From: Leguminivora glycinivorella
Taxonomy: Eukaryota > Arthropoda > Insecta > Lepidoptera > Tortricidae
Reading direction: 5' to 3'
Length of the DNA stretch: 64,000 bases
Assembly: GCF_023078275.1 (NCBI RefSeq)
Contig: NC_062985.1
Coordinates: 5,473,408-5,537,407 of the forward strand
The position numbers and the translations under genes are program-made. How positions within the stretch are numbered: position 1 is the first letter of the stretch; each line of letters begins with the position of its first letter. A model generated the notes under the pieces. The model was not told the origin of the DNA, searched no databases, and saw only the letters and a program-made list of their open reading frames with translations. Shown here one piece after another: positions 40,621-52,096 of this stretch.

Positions 40621-42050
40621 AATATATAAAAGAAGAAGCTGACTGACTGACTGACATATCAACGCACAGCCAAAACCGCTGGTCCTAGAGATTTCAAATT
40701 TGGTACGTAGGTTCCTTATATAGTGTAAAGGAGCACTAAGAAAGGATTTTCCAAAATTCACCTCTTAAGGGGGTCAAATGGGGGTTCAAAGTTTGTATGG
40801 GGAAACAAGATTAGTTTGACTATTTTATTCGAAACTTCACAGGAAGATTCCTTAAGACATATGACTGAATACGTGTTTCAGGTTTTTTGAAAATTTAACC
40901 CCTAAAAGGGTGAAAAGGGGGTGATAACGTCAAAAAATCAATATGGGTATCGTTTTTATGGTTTATCGGGTCGCTGATCACGATTAATACAACGTTTTTA
41001 AAATTTAACAAGGCGGAAGTGAAATACCTTCTCCCCTGTTGTGGTGCAATGGGGTTTAAATATAAAAAAAGAAAATATAAAAGAAGATATTGACTGACTG
41101 ACTGACATATCAACGCACAGCCGAAACCGCTGGTCCTAGAGATGTCAAATTTGGCACGTAGGTTCCTTATATAGTGTAGAGGAGCACTAAGAAAGGATTT
41201 TTCAAAATTCGCCTCCTAAGGGGGTCAAATGGGGATTCAAAGTTTGTATGGGGAAACAATGTTAGTTTCACTGTTTTACTCGAAACTTTACAGGAGGGAG
41301 GGTAAAAACATATGACTAAAGACGTGTTTCAGGTTTTTTGAAAATCTAACCCCTAAAAGGGTGAAAAGGGGTGATAAAGTCAAAAAACTTACATGGGTAT
41401 CGTTTTTACGGTTTATTGGGTCGCTGATCACGATAAATACAACGTTTTTAAAATCTAACGAAGCGGAAGTGAAATACCTTCTCCCCTATTGTCGTGCAAT
41501 GGGGTTTAAATATCAAAAAATATATAAAAGAAGAAACTGACTGACTGACTAACTGACATAATATATCAACACACAGCCGAAACCGCTGGTTCTAGAGATT
41601 TCAAATTTGGTACATAGGTTCCTTATATGGCGTAGAGGAGCACTAAGAAAGGATTTTTCAAAATTCTCCTCTTAAAAGGGTGAAATGGGGGTTCAAAGTT
41701 TGTATGGGGAAACTTCATAGGAGGATTCCTAAAGACATATGACTAAATACATGTTTCAGGTTTTTTGAAAATTTGACCCCCTAAGGGGTAAAGTCAAAAA
41801 CACAATATGGGTATCGTTTTTATGGTTTATCGGGTCGCTGAACACGATAAATACAACGATTTTAAAATCTAATGAGGTGGAAAAGAAAATTTCTCCCCTG
41901 TTGTTGTGCAATGGTGTTAAAATATCCAAAATAGCCATAGGTATAGGTTTAGTTTTTATCTTTACTTCTGGGTCAAGAAATTTCATATTGACACGGAATT
42001 TCCTTAGAGGACCACTAAGAAAGGATTTTTCAAAGTTCACCTCCTAGCAC
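40621..42050 (+). repeat. Tandem array of about 450-bp units (3 and a part)
   Basis: Units start at about 40641, 41092 and 41539 with GACTGACTGAC, followed by ATCAACGCACAGCC, CGCTGGTCCTAGAGAT, GTAGGTTCCTTATATAGTG, GGAGCACTAAGAAAGGATTT, GTTTGTATGGGGAAAC, TTTCAGGTTTTTTGAAAAT, ATGGGTATCGTTTTTA and CTTCTCCCCTRTTG. A fourth partial unit ends at 42047 (GGACCACTAAGAAAGG). Spacings are 451 and 447 bp. No coding. The array runs straight into the GGGATA array. Confidence 0.85.
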
Positions 42051-42055
42051 GATAA

Positions 42056-43440
42056 TTTGTCAGGGACAGGGACAGGTACAGGGACAGGAACGGGATAGGG
42101 TTAGGGTTAGGGATAGTGATAGTGATAGGGATAGGGATAAGGATAGGGATAGGGTAGGGATAGGGATAGGGATAGGGAAAGGATAGGGATAGGGATAGGG
42201 ATAGGGATAGGGATAGGGATAGGGATAGGGATAGGGATATGGATAGGGATAGGGATAGGGATAGGGATAGGGATAGGGATAGGGATAGGGATAGGGATAG
42301 GGATAGGGATAGGGATAAGGAAGGATAGGGATAGGGATAGGGATAGGGATAGGGATAGGGATAGGGATAGGGATAGGGATAGGGATAGGGATAGGGATAG
42401 GGATAGGGATAGGGATAGGGATAGGGATAGGGATAGGGATAGGATAGGGATAGGGATAGGGATAGGGATAGGGATAGGGATAGGGATAGGGATAGGGATA
42501 GGGATAGGGATAGGGATAGGGATAGGGATAGGGATAGGGATAGGGATAGGGATAGGGATAGGGATAGGGATAGGGATAGGATAGGGATAGGGATAGGGAT
42601 AGGGATAGGGATAGGGATAGGGATAGGATAGGGATAGGGATAGGGATAGGGATAGGGATAGGGATAGGGATAGGGATAGGGATAGGGATAGGGATAGGGA
42701 TAGGGATAGGGATAGGGATAGGGATAGGGATAGGGATAGGGATAGGGATAGGGATAGGGATAGGGATAGGGATAGGGATAGGATAGGATAGGGATAGGAT
42801 AGGATAGGGATAGGGATAGGGATAGGGATAGGGATAGGGATAGGATAGGGATAGGGATAGGGATAGGGATAGGGATAGGGATAGGGATAGGGATAGGGAT
42901 AGGGATAGGATAGGATAGGATAGGATAGGGATAGGGATAGGATAGGGATAGGGATAGGGATAGGATAGGGATAGGGATAGGGATAGGGATAGGGATAGGG
43001 ATAGGGATAGGGATAGGATAGGGATAGGGATAGGGATAGGGATAGGGATAGGGATAGGATAGGGATAGGATAGGGATAGGATAGGGATAGGGATAGGGAT
43101 AGGGATAGGGATAGGGATAGGGATAGGGATAGGGATAGGGATAGGGATAGGGATAGGGATAGGGATAGGGATAGGGATAGGGATAGGGATAGGGATAGGG
43201 ATAGGGATAGGGATAGGGATAGGGATAGGGATAGGGATAGGGATAGGGATAGGGATAGGGATAGGGATAGGGATAGGGATAGGGATAGGGATAGGGATAG
43301 GGATAGGGATAGGGATAGGGATAGGGATAGGGATAGGGATAGGGATAAGAATAGGGGACGAGGACGGGGATAGGGATAGGGGAGGGACGGGGACAGGGAC
43401 GGGACGGGGATGGGGACGGGGACAAGGATAGAGATAGGGA
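42056..43440 (+). repeat. GGGATA hexanucleotide array, about 1.4 kb
   Basis: Almost uninterrupted GGGATA with occasional one-base-short units (GGATA) and variant ends (GGGACA, GGGACG). Near 42097-42112 the unit becomes GGGTTA. The G-rich strand is the plus strand. Long peptide frames through it (Pro-Tyr, Ser-Leu) are artefacts of the repeat. Confidence 0.95.
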
Positions 43441-43878
43441 CGGGGATAAGAATAGGGATTGGGGTCGGACTAATCGGTCGGCAATCGATATCTAGGCAGT
43501 GTAAAATGCAGGTGGCTCAGTGGGAAGGGATTAATAAGTAGGCATCGGCGAGTATCCTGCATCCGTAATAAGTATTACATTCAATGTGCTGTAAGAAGAT
43601 CGTTGTTTGCTTGCCTTTTATATGTTTACGTTTGCAATAAGTATAAGCAAAATGGAAAAAATTGTAAGCGATAATGCAAGGAAGTACTTTTTACCCTACC
43701 GACCATAGCGTCGAGATACTGGCTATGTGGGGTGTATGAAGTTTCCCCAGTATAAATATTTATATAGGTAAAATACAAACATATTCGTACCTACTACCTA
43801 CGCTGTGGTCGCTGTGTAACAAATTCTACAATTATTGCAAGAATTTCTTTTAAAACAATAGTAATATGTGTACCTAAG

Positions 43879-43961
43879 GTACAGTCAGCCAAAAAAGTGG
43901 TTTACCACTTTTCGATCAATAGAGTCGAAAAGTGGTAAACCACTTTCTTGGCTGACCGTAC
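43879..43961. mobile_element. Hairpin MITE, GTACAGTCAGCC ends
   Basis: GTACAGTCAGCCAAAAAAGT..GGTTTACCACTTTTCGA is mirrored by TCGAAAAGTGGTAAACC..CTTGGCTGACCGTAC, 83 bp total, near-perfect stem. Confidence 0.75.
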
Positions 43962-44380
43962 AGCAAATAGATCAGTTACAATGGCCCGCCAGTCGAGAAT
44001 TGCCCCGCTTTACCTTAATCGAAGTAATCGCGGACAGATGTACCTACAAAGAAACCTATGGATCCAAATGAAAATCTTATTTTTTGTAAACGTTTCAATA
44101 AGAATACTTTTATTACGCGGGCGAAGCCGCGGGTAAAAGCTAGTTTATTATAATAATTTAGAAATTGTTTGCTTCTATCGATAGCAACTTAAACAACCCT
44201 TTGTTTATCGTTATTGTGACTAATTGGTACTGCCATTAATTACATAACGAGAATTCCTATATTTTGTCACACTATCTTATCAATGTGTTTAAAGGTCAAC
44301 GTTAAATCTTAGAAATCATCTGTTTTAGGAATGTTAGAAAAGTGATTCTAAGATTTTCCAGCACTAAGGGCCATTAAAAA

Positions 44381-44702
44381 GCGCTGGTGGCCTAGCGGTA
44401 TGAGCGCGCAACTTTCAATCCTGAAGTCGCGGTTTCGAACCCAGACTCGTACCAATGAGTTTTTCAAAACTTATGTGCGAAATGCCATTTGATATTTGCC
44501 AGTCGCTTTTCGGTGAAGGAAAACATCGTGAGGAAAACGGACTAATCCCAATAGGGCCTAGTTACCCTTCGGGTTGGAAGGTCAGATGGCAGTCGCTGTC
44601 GTAACACTAGTGTCTTAGGCCAAATCTTGGGATTAGTCAAAGCGGACCCCCGGCTCTCACGAGCCGTGGCGAATTCCGGGATAACGCAAGGAGGATGATG
44701 AC
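44381..44702 (+). mobile_element. tRNA-derived SINE, full length
   Basis: The head GCGCTGGTGGCCTAGCGGTA contains an A box and GGTTTCGAACCC a B box; then the ATGAGTTTTTCAAAACTTAT, AGGAAAACATCGTGAGGAAA, GGTTGGAAGGTCAGATGGCA and CATGAGCCGTGG-type blocks follow, with a GGAGGATGATGAC end. RNA polymerase III transcribes such SINEs; they are copied by LINE machinery. Relatives at 60908-61220 and 25503-25692. Confidence 0.8.
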
Positions 44703-46009
44703 TAAATCGACTAAGGGCCATGAAAAGCTTCATAACGTGTGCTGAATTGATGTGGCTAAAATGGCACGCATTCTAAATGAGTAACATAAAAAAAGAAAAG
44801 ATATAAAGTATAACATAAAATAAAATAGAAGATAATGAATAGGTCGTAGTGAACAGAAATCGATATAAAAATAGGTTGTCTTTAATTAATAGGTAATCAT
44901 TTTTAATGAAGTAGTCGTAAATGCGTACAATAATTTTATTCCATTGTATACCTATCCATAAAAGATAATTATCATAAAGCTATAAAAGATTATCACACAC
45001 AATTGAAATACACGGTATATTAATAGTAACGGTCAACGCTCCATGATTCCGAGCTGTACAACGTTAATTATTAAATTTAAATGACAATTAATTACACATC
45101 AAGCGCAGAATAGTTTAAACTATGTTAAATTAATGAAATAGTTGCAACTGAGTGTGTTAATAGGGCGGGGGCCGCAGACCGGGGTATCTTGCCAAACGTA
45201 CAATCGTTCCGTGGGCCATTTTTTTTTTAAAGTTGTTCAACCCCCCTTTTTTAGATTTGGAAAATTTTATGTGATTTAGATAATTATAATATTATATAAA
45301 CATGGACAGAAGTTATTTTTAAATCCATATTCTATTTAATAAGTGAGGTATTAATTATATATTAAAGTAACTGAGTTGACCGTGACGTCACTAAATTCGA
45401 TTTCATATAAATTCCATATTAAGAAGTCGTTCATATTAGTTTTGACAGTTCTTAGATGTTTAGATTAGATTTCAGATTATTTATTTCCGAAAAAAATTAC
45501 AATACTTATACGTTTCTGTTTCTGTACAAAAATATAAGACTTCCCATCATGATCGTCATAAAATTAAAATATTTGGGGTAACAGGAATAATATTAATAAA
45601 TCATCATATTGTATCAACCAATAAGGATCGTCATTTTACAAAAATTAAAAAATTAAAACAAATTAAATACAAGACTAGGAGGCAAGTAGCCTATACGAGC
45701 GTCAACGATACCACTCTTGGCTAGAGGACCGGATCCGTTTCATACATGCAATTAGAATTAGTAGTGATTCATTGAAATAGGTACGCGAGGCCAGCAAAGT
45801 TTGCAGTTTTGAGTGAAGCGGTGTTTAATTGTTATATTTAAATAAAATTTACGTATCATATTGGTATTAAAAAGCGCTCATTTATAATAGACATCGCTAT
45901 CGGAGATATTTTTTGAGATGGGTAAAAAATATTTTGAAATACTAGCTGCATGTCTATAATTAGGTATTTTTTACTATTAATGATAACGGCATAAGTACGT
46001 CGTTAGGTC
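44703..46009. other. No gene; one MITE end
   Basis: AT-rich. At 45211-45260, GGGCCATTTTTTTTTTAAAG and the C-run/T-run that follows are one end of the palindromic MITE family (see 15074), truncated. Nothing else recognised. Confidence 0.45.
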
Positions 46010-46218
46010 GGCCATTTTTTTCAAAGTTGTCCACCCCACTTTTTTTGGATATGGATTTTTTTATGTGGTTTCCACTCAGAATCGCGAGCTCTTTCAATCA
46101 TAATAGGAGGAAAAAAGTCCAATTCCGTTACGATTTTTTCATACATTTTGTATGACGGTAACGGAATGGAAGGTTAGAAAAATGTATGGAAATCTTGGGA
46201 CATTTTTTTTCTCCTATC

Positions 46219-46376
46219 TGGGGGGAGATTTTTGAATCTCGAATACGGGATATTTTCAGTGACAATTTTCTGAAGTCGAACGCGTGAGACTCAAAAATCG
46301 GCCCCCAGGGGCAATAGGCAATTCACCGTTTTCAACCGGTATTTTAGTGAAAGTGAGATTCAAAAATCGGCCCCCA
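46219..46376. mobile_element. 158-bp MITE nested in MITE
   Basis: Inverted ends TGGGGGGAGATTTTTGAATC and GATTCAAAAATCGGCCCCCA. A second copy of the end motif (GACTCAAAAATCGGCCCCCA) lies internally at 46288-46309. The host copy at 15300 shows the uninterrupted TCCTATCAGGATCGAAAG. Confidence 0.7.
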
Positions 46377-46458
46377 GGATCGAAAGATCTCGCGATTCTG
46401 AGTGTGAATCGCGTAAAAAATACCCATGTTGCAAAAAAGTGGTGTGGACAACTTTGAA

Positions 46459-47020
46459 AAACCGGCCAAGAGCGTGTCGGGCCACGCTCAGTGTAGGGTT
46501 CCGTAGTTTTCCGTATTTTTCTCAAAAACTACTGAACCTATCAAGTTCAAAACAATTTTCCTAGAAAGTCTTTATAAAGTTCTACTTTTGTGATTTTTTT
46601 CATATTTTTTAAACATACGGTTCAAAAGTTAGAGGGGGGGGAACGCACTTTTTTTTCCTTTAGGAGCGATTATTTCCGAAAATACTAATATTATCAAAAA
46701 ACCATCTTAGTAAACCCTTATTCATTTTTAAATACCTATCCAACAATATATCACACGTTGGGGTTGGAATGAAAAAAAATATCAGCCCCCACTTTACATG
46801 TAGGGGGGGTACCCTAATAAAACATTTTTTTCCATTTTTTATTTTTGCACTTTGTCGGCGTGATTGAAATACATATTGGTACCAAATTTCAGCTTTCTAG
46901 TGCTAACGGTTTTTGAGATTATCCGCGGACGGACGGACGGACGGACGGACGGACGGACGGACGGACAGACAGACATGGCGAAACTATAAGGGTTCCTAGT
47001 TGACTACGGAACCCTAAAAA
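46459..47020 (+). repeat. Dispersed repeat family Y, copy 3, complete
   Basis: Starts ACCGGCCAAGAGCGTGTCGG and ends TACGGAACCCTAAAAA, the reverse complement of its own AGGGTTCCGTA near the start. Contains a (GACG)n stretch at about 46926-46975 just before its 3' part. Belongs to a subfamily different from copies 1 and 2. Confidence 0.7.
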
Positions 47021-47190
47021 ATGGCCCACCTACCCAGAACTCCCAGAAGGCTGGCCGCACTGCCCCTCTGAATAGCAATGCTAATCCGCTGAGCGAAATA
47101 TTGCCCAGCGCAGGTCAGACGGTCACCAGATTAGCTACTGAAGCATCTATGAGATTCTTAGATAGCTCCTCATAATGCAACTTGACATAA

Positions 47191-47287
47191 ATCCATACTA
47201 ATATTATTAATGGGAAAGTCTGTGTGTCTGTTTGTTTGTCCGTCTTTCACGGCAAAACGGAGTAACGAATTGACGTGATTTTTTAAA
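47191..47287 (+). mobile_element. Lep1-like mini-Helitron, 3'-truncated
   Basis: Begins ATCCATACTAATATTATTAA, continues to CACGGCAAAACGGAGTAACG and ATTGACGTGATTTTTTAAA, then stops; no GC hairpin. Confidence 0.65.
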
Positions 47288-47671
47288 AACAGGCCCCAAC
47301 AAATCGTTAATGTAACCGTCACGTTTTTTACAACATTACGATCGTAATATTAAATCCGCTCATTCGCAAAATATAATTTCCGTGACAACGGACGTAGAGC
47401 GTTATTCGGATATCACTATTTTGTTAAGATAGGGGAGCGAAACTAGGAAATGAAGGGAGAAATGGCATTCGCGCTGATTTGTTTATTAAGACACGGAAAA
47501 TATCTAATTACTTATTCCTTTTTTTTACTTGTCGCTATCTTCCGAAAGTATGCAGATGTCGATGTTCGTGATATTTGCATCCATAACCAAAAAGGTTTCA
47601 TTATCTCCGTGTACATTGTAAATGAAATCTCTCACAATTCGACACGTTGCTAGGTTCATTACCCTACCCTA

Positions 47672-47882
47672 CCCTGCCTGCTACGCCGCGGTCCCGGGTT
47701 CGAATCCCGGTAAGGGCATTTATTTGTGCGAAGAGCACAGATATTTGTTCCTGAGTTATGGATGTTTTCTATGTATATAAGTATTTGTATATTATACATA
47801 CCTATCGTTGTCTGAGTACCTGCAACACAAGCCATCATGAGCTTACCGTGGGACTCAGTCAATCTGTGTAAGAATGCCCTAT
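47672..47882 (+). mobile_element. tRNA-type SINE, second family
   Basis: CCCTGCCTGCTACGCC, then B box GGGTTCGAATCCCGG, GTAAGGGCATTTATTTGTG, ATGGATGTTTTCTATGTAT, CTTACCGTGGGACTCAGTCA and TCTGTGTAAGAATGCCC. Same family as the interrupted copy at 5411-6003. Confidence 0.7.
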
Positions 47883-49157
47883 TTATTTTTTTATTTTTTT
47901 TATTATCAGAAACCACCCCATCTAAATTCGCAAAATAAAATATTTCACTATTTTCATACATAATAAATTAATTAATCAGTGTGAGTGACCCTTAAGAATG
48001 ACATTCAAGTTAGCGCCAAGTGATTGACGGCACATGTCAAAACAAATGACATTAGGAAGTGATAAAGGCACGGTGACACACGTGTTCAGTAATTATTTTA
48101 ACTTTTTTAATAACTCGATAACCGTAAGAGTTAAGACGCTAGTTTCTAAGAGAAATTATAATTGTATTTGACATAAAGAACCTTCCCTTAAAGTTAACGG
48201 AAATCAATAAAAACACGGTGTGTGTGTATAACCAAATAGCATCAAAACCGTATCTGATTTAAAAGCCGAATACCGCCTGTAGTCGTATAAAAAGCTCCAC
48301 AAACCACGCTACTGAATATTACGACTCATAACTCTCATAACAAATTAAACATAATCTCGTAACTTAAAAAAAAATACTTTTGCGTGCTTTTATATAATTT
48401 GGGAACGTTTTGGTAATATACACGGTGTTTCCGGTATCACTCAAAACCTCAGACACCCCAACTGATTTTTATTTTTTTAAACTCATCTAGAGTATTCATC
48501 TTTTAATCTGATCGTTACTTTTTTTTTAATTGAATTTTTAATTTTCTGTACAGCTCTACTTGACTTTTAGCTCTACACTCAATAAAATAATTGCTAACTA
48601 CCATCATAAACCATAAGACTATTTATTTGTGTACGTTACTGCAACGACATAAGGTTTACCAATAGACAGCTAAGATATCACTGTAAAACACTTTAAAGCT
48701 TTGTCACAGTAAACTTCAAATTGGACAGGTAATCGCAGTAAGCAAATAAACTCAATATTCAAAATGACAAGGTTGTAATTAGGTACGAGTTCAATTTGTT
48801 ATGACTTATGATAAACATTAAGATTAAACTGACAAACAACGTCAAACTAGTAGCGGAAAAAATAATCGTCCAAGTAACCGGCCAGTATTAATACCCCTAA
48901 ATACTGAAAAAAGGTAAACAACCTCTAGCAATGCGATATACACAATGTTGTATTACGAGTACAATAGAATGGGCACGTAAAAAATAACTAATAATACTAA
49001 TTTAAATAAAAATATTACCCCTATCAAGATATAGCTCAATCGATTCTACTCTCGATTCTGAACAAACTGTTTTCAGGTTTTTAGTGTTAAGTGAAACACG
49101 GTGTATAACCTATTTCGTTACAGATATAACTGTTATAGCTTTTTAAAAGTTATTGTT
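47883..49157. other. No feature recognised
   Basis: AT-rich; no exon, RNA gene or repeat could be supported. Confidence 0.4.
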
Positions 49158-49218
49158 TTTTAACCCCCGACGCAAAAACGAAGGGGTGTTATAAGTTTGA
49201 CGTGTCTGTCTGTGTGTA

Positions 49219-49249
<31 letters not shown>

Positions 49250-49450
49250 TTGTCTGTTTGTCTGTCTGTCTGTCTGTGTGTGTGTCTGTCTGTGGCATCG
49301 TAGCTCTCGAACGGATGAACCGATTTTGATTTAGTTTTTTTTGTCTGAAAGCTGAGTTAGTCGGGAGTGTTCTTAGCCATGTTTCATGAAAATCGGTCCA
49401 CTAGGTCGCGGTCGGGGGTTTTTTCAAAATTTTAATTTTGTGGTTAGGTT
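49158..49450 (+). repeat. Dispersed repeat family P with GTCT microsatellite, copy 1
   Basis: CCCCGACGCAAAAACGAAGG, GGTGTTATAAGTTTGACG, a (GTCT)n run at 49203-49290, GGCATCGTAGCTCTCGAACG and GAGTTAGTCGGGAGTGTTCT. The order recurs at 60113-60300 without the long GTCT run. Confidence 0.65.
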
Positions 49451-49649
49451 ATCGATATTTACGGACAGACGTTAACATGAAATACCTCTGTAATTGAATT
49501 ATTTAATTCATCATTTCAATTGAACAACAACGACGAGTAGTTATTGAGATTTAACTGCGTAGGTATCTGATACATTACCTGTACACCTGTTGCTTAACAG
49601 GAACTTTAGTGACAGTTATTTAGGGACATTTTATTCTTATAAGACTAGA

Positions 49650-49745
49650 ACCTCCCTGCAAGCGGTAGCGTGATAAATGATAAAACATAAGTCCACTCAC
49701 AAATAGCGCAATAGGGACGGCCTAATGTTTTATCGTTTAACTAAC
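49650..49745. mobile_element. Diverged hairpin element related to 57326
   Basis: GCGTGATAAATGATAAAACAT...AGGGACGGCCTAATGTTTTATC is an imperfect stem with the same arms as the near-perfect one at 57326-57443. Confidence 0.5.
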
Positions 49746-50517
49746 ATCGAGTCCTATGGAGACTCTTTATCGGTATTTGTGCTCGCGGTGGCTACACTCT
49801 GTGTAATATGGCTCACGAAAGTTAAATAAATGTCCATTTACGCTTATCTGAGTAACGTTGATCACACAAAACGTGTGGATGTAACAAATCCAGGTTTCAC
49901 GACAATAAACTCTAAAAAACCGTGTGATCTCAGTATTTAGGCTGGAGAGAATTTTTAGAGCACTCGGGAACAAACGACAAAATACCTGATTTTACTGATG
50001 ATAAAATTTTATAACCTTATCATAAAAAAGACATCAGTGTACGCAAAATATCATAAAAAAGAATATCTACCTAACTGTGACCATTTATTACAACGTCTCT
50101 TACGTAAATACAATACCTAACGATAAAGATAAATTTTCCCTCGACTGGTAAACGGTATAAAATAAAACCATAAAACTAGACCAATTAACGGCAGAATTAA
50201 TACTGTACAATTTATACTGGAAATTTCAACGGAGGAATAGAATTAAGAAATAAAACTACAAAAAGCTGCAAGCTTTGAGGAAAGCTAGTTCTATTTATGG
50301 TCGTACATTTATTCAATTCACCATGGCTATGGCCAGGCTTTCAAGAAAACACTTGATGTAGAATTAGACACGCCTTTTACATTAAGCTGGCTTCGGGCGG
50401 ATTTTATTCCGACGCTGAGCATAGTGCTAGCGAGGACATTCCGCCATCCAGCATAGGTGTGTCTATTGGAGAATGCCTTATTTTGTTGTTTGAATTATCC
50501 GAGAGATGTCATTGTTA
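49746..50517. other. No feature recognised
   Basis: Nothing supportable. Confidence 0.4.
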
Positions 50518-50766
50518 CACTGAGAGAAAATACAACCAGTTTTCATGTTCGTTCAACAAGTTTTTTGGTTAAAATAGCGCCTACGTGCTCTTTGGTTCAA
50601 ACAACAAGCTACTTGTCATTTGAATCGGCAATATATTTGAATCAACAAGTGGATTTTATAAAAACAACCTGACACATATTGTTTTAAACATACGTTTGGC
50701 TGATTCAAACGGATAAACCGCAACAAGTCGAACTTGTTAAATTCACAATGCAAATTTCTCTCAGTG
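50518..50766 (+). mobile_element. Tc1/mariner-like MITE family Q, copy 1
   Basis: Ends CACTGAGAGAAA and TTTCTCTCAGTG between TA dinucleotides; 249 bp. Interior blocks: CAACCAGTTTTCATGTTCGT, AGCTACTTGTCATTTGAATC, TTGTTAAATTCACAATGCA. Copies 2 and 3 are in the opposite orientation. Confidence 0.75.
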
Positions 50767-51393
50767 TAGACTATGGACAGGTTGGGTGGACTAAATTCTC
50801 GTGCTGAACATAGTTTTAAGCGAGTATATCCAGTATAAGCACAGTATAATAAAGAGTACTATCGTATAAGTTTGTCCTTAATGGCCTTATCCAAATGCAA
50901 TAAAATATCAGGTTATGAAAGAATTTGCATACATTTTTGAATGCCAAGAACACTACTGACGTCGTAACTTAACTACTCGTAAGACCCATAAGTATCGACA
51001 AAGACAACAACACGAGGGTAATGATGTAACTATCAAAGTAAACTTTATACATTCAAGTAATGTTAAGTAAAAATCGTACGTTGTCCGCCTCTTCACGGCT
51101 GTTACAAGTTTTGCATACTCGAGCGGTGAAGCTTCGATTTTTCAGTCTTGGTGTTAATCCATCACGAATAGCAGCGCTAGTCTATTGTGGGAACATAAAG
51201 CGAACTGTACGGCCGAGCTAATTGTGCCCGACGTGCCAAGAATAATGTATACTTGCAAAGAAATTGCCTTCTGTTTTCTTTCGAGACGGTTGTTTATTCA
51301 CATGCGATTATCCGGACCGCATGAGATTTAAGGCGATTTTCTTCGTAAACTATGGCTTACAGATATTTCTGCTTAAAGATATGCCTGTTTATA
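50767..51393. other. No feature recognised
   Basis: Lies between two family Q copies; no exon seen. Confidence 0.4.
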
Positions 51394-51646
51394 CACTGAG
51401 AGAAATTTGCATTGTGAATTTAACAAGTTCGACTTGTTGCGGTGTATCCGTTTGAATCAGCCAAACGTATGTATGTTTAAAACAATATGTGTCAGGTTGT
51501 TTTTATAAAATCGACTTGTTGATTCAAATATATTGCCGATTCAAATGACAAGTAGCTTGTTGTTTGAACCAAAGAGCACGTAGGCGCTATTTTAACCAAA
51601 AAGCTTGTTGAACGAACATGAAAACTGGTTGTATTTTCTCTCAGTG
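51394..51646 (-). mobile_element. MITE family Q, copy 2
   Basis: Same ends and flanking TA as copy 1, inverted; 253 bp and nearly identical to copies 1 and 3. Confidence 0.75.
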
Positions 51647-51955
51647 TACGTACATAAATAACTTACGCCTGTATTTCTAAATGGAAAACTTTTAGTTCAG
51701 CTGCTCAAGTTTCAGTGCCAATCTTGACAATTTAAAAAAAATTACCAAAAATAGCAGTTATAATCAGGTCATAAACTCTATTAACACAAAATAAGCTTCA
51801 ACATGTCAGTGCCTAAACTAGGGAGATCCTGTATCTCAGGCAGAAAAAATAACTTACAAACTAAAACAGGGAAATTATTTGATATCATATTATGCATAAG
51901 TATTCAACTAAAAAAAGACATTACAGATTTATAAATAGAGTACGTTAGTAGGTTA

Positions 51956-52088
51956 CAGCAGCGGCTGGTCCATACAAGCCGATTTCCGCCGGGTTGCCTA
52001 AAATTGATTACTAGTAAAGTACCTAATGTTAAGGTAGGTTTCATTTTGCTTAGTGTTGCCTAGCAGAAATTTTCACCAGCCGCCACTG
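51956..52088. mobile_element. hAT MITE with exact 8-bp duplication GTAGGTTA
   Basis: The 133-bp element runs from CAGCAGCGGCTGGT to ACCAGCCGCCACTG, with GTAGGTTA directly before (51948-51955) and after (52089-52096). Eight-bp duplication and CAG..CTG ends fit hAT. Confidence 0.85.
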
Positions 52089-52096
52089 GTAGGTTA

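Larger units (their letters stand above)
42056..44144 (+). mobile_element. Helitron-like element B with GGGATA array
   Basis: The 3' end has hairpin CGCGGGCGAAGCCGCGGG and TAAAAGCTAGT (ends 44144), the Helitron signature. Blocks at 43590-43830 and 43990-44090 match element A (6578-8440) in inverted orientation. A hairpin insert (43879-43961) sits inside. The 5' end is not identified; I place it arbitrarily at the array start. No Rep/helicase coding. Confidence 0.6.
46010..47026. mobile_element. Palindromic MITE enlarged by two insertions
   Basis: Same family as 15074-15400: starts GGCCATTTTTTTCAAAGTTG, contains CAGAATCGCGAGCTC and its mirror, and ends CAACTTTGAAA | ATGGCC. It is interrupted by a 158-bp element (46219-46376) and by a complete repeat Y (46459-47020) placed six bases before its end. 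Confidence 0.7.

Noticed and set aside
42037..43425. 462-codon open frame of Pro-Tyr and Ser-Leu repeats
   Set aside because: Pure translation of the GGGATA array; no start context, no conservation expected.
47696..47712. Isolated B-box-like GGGTTCGAATCCCGG as a tRNA gene
   Set aside because: No acceptor stem or complete cloverleaf; it belongs to a SINE head.
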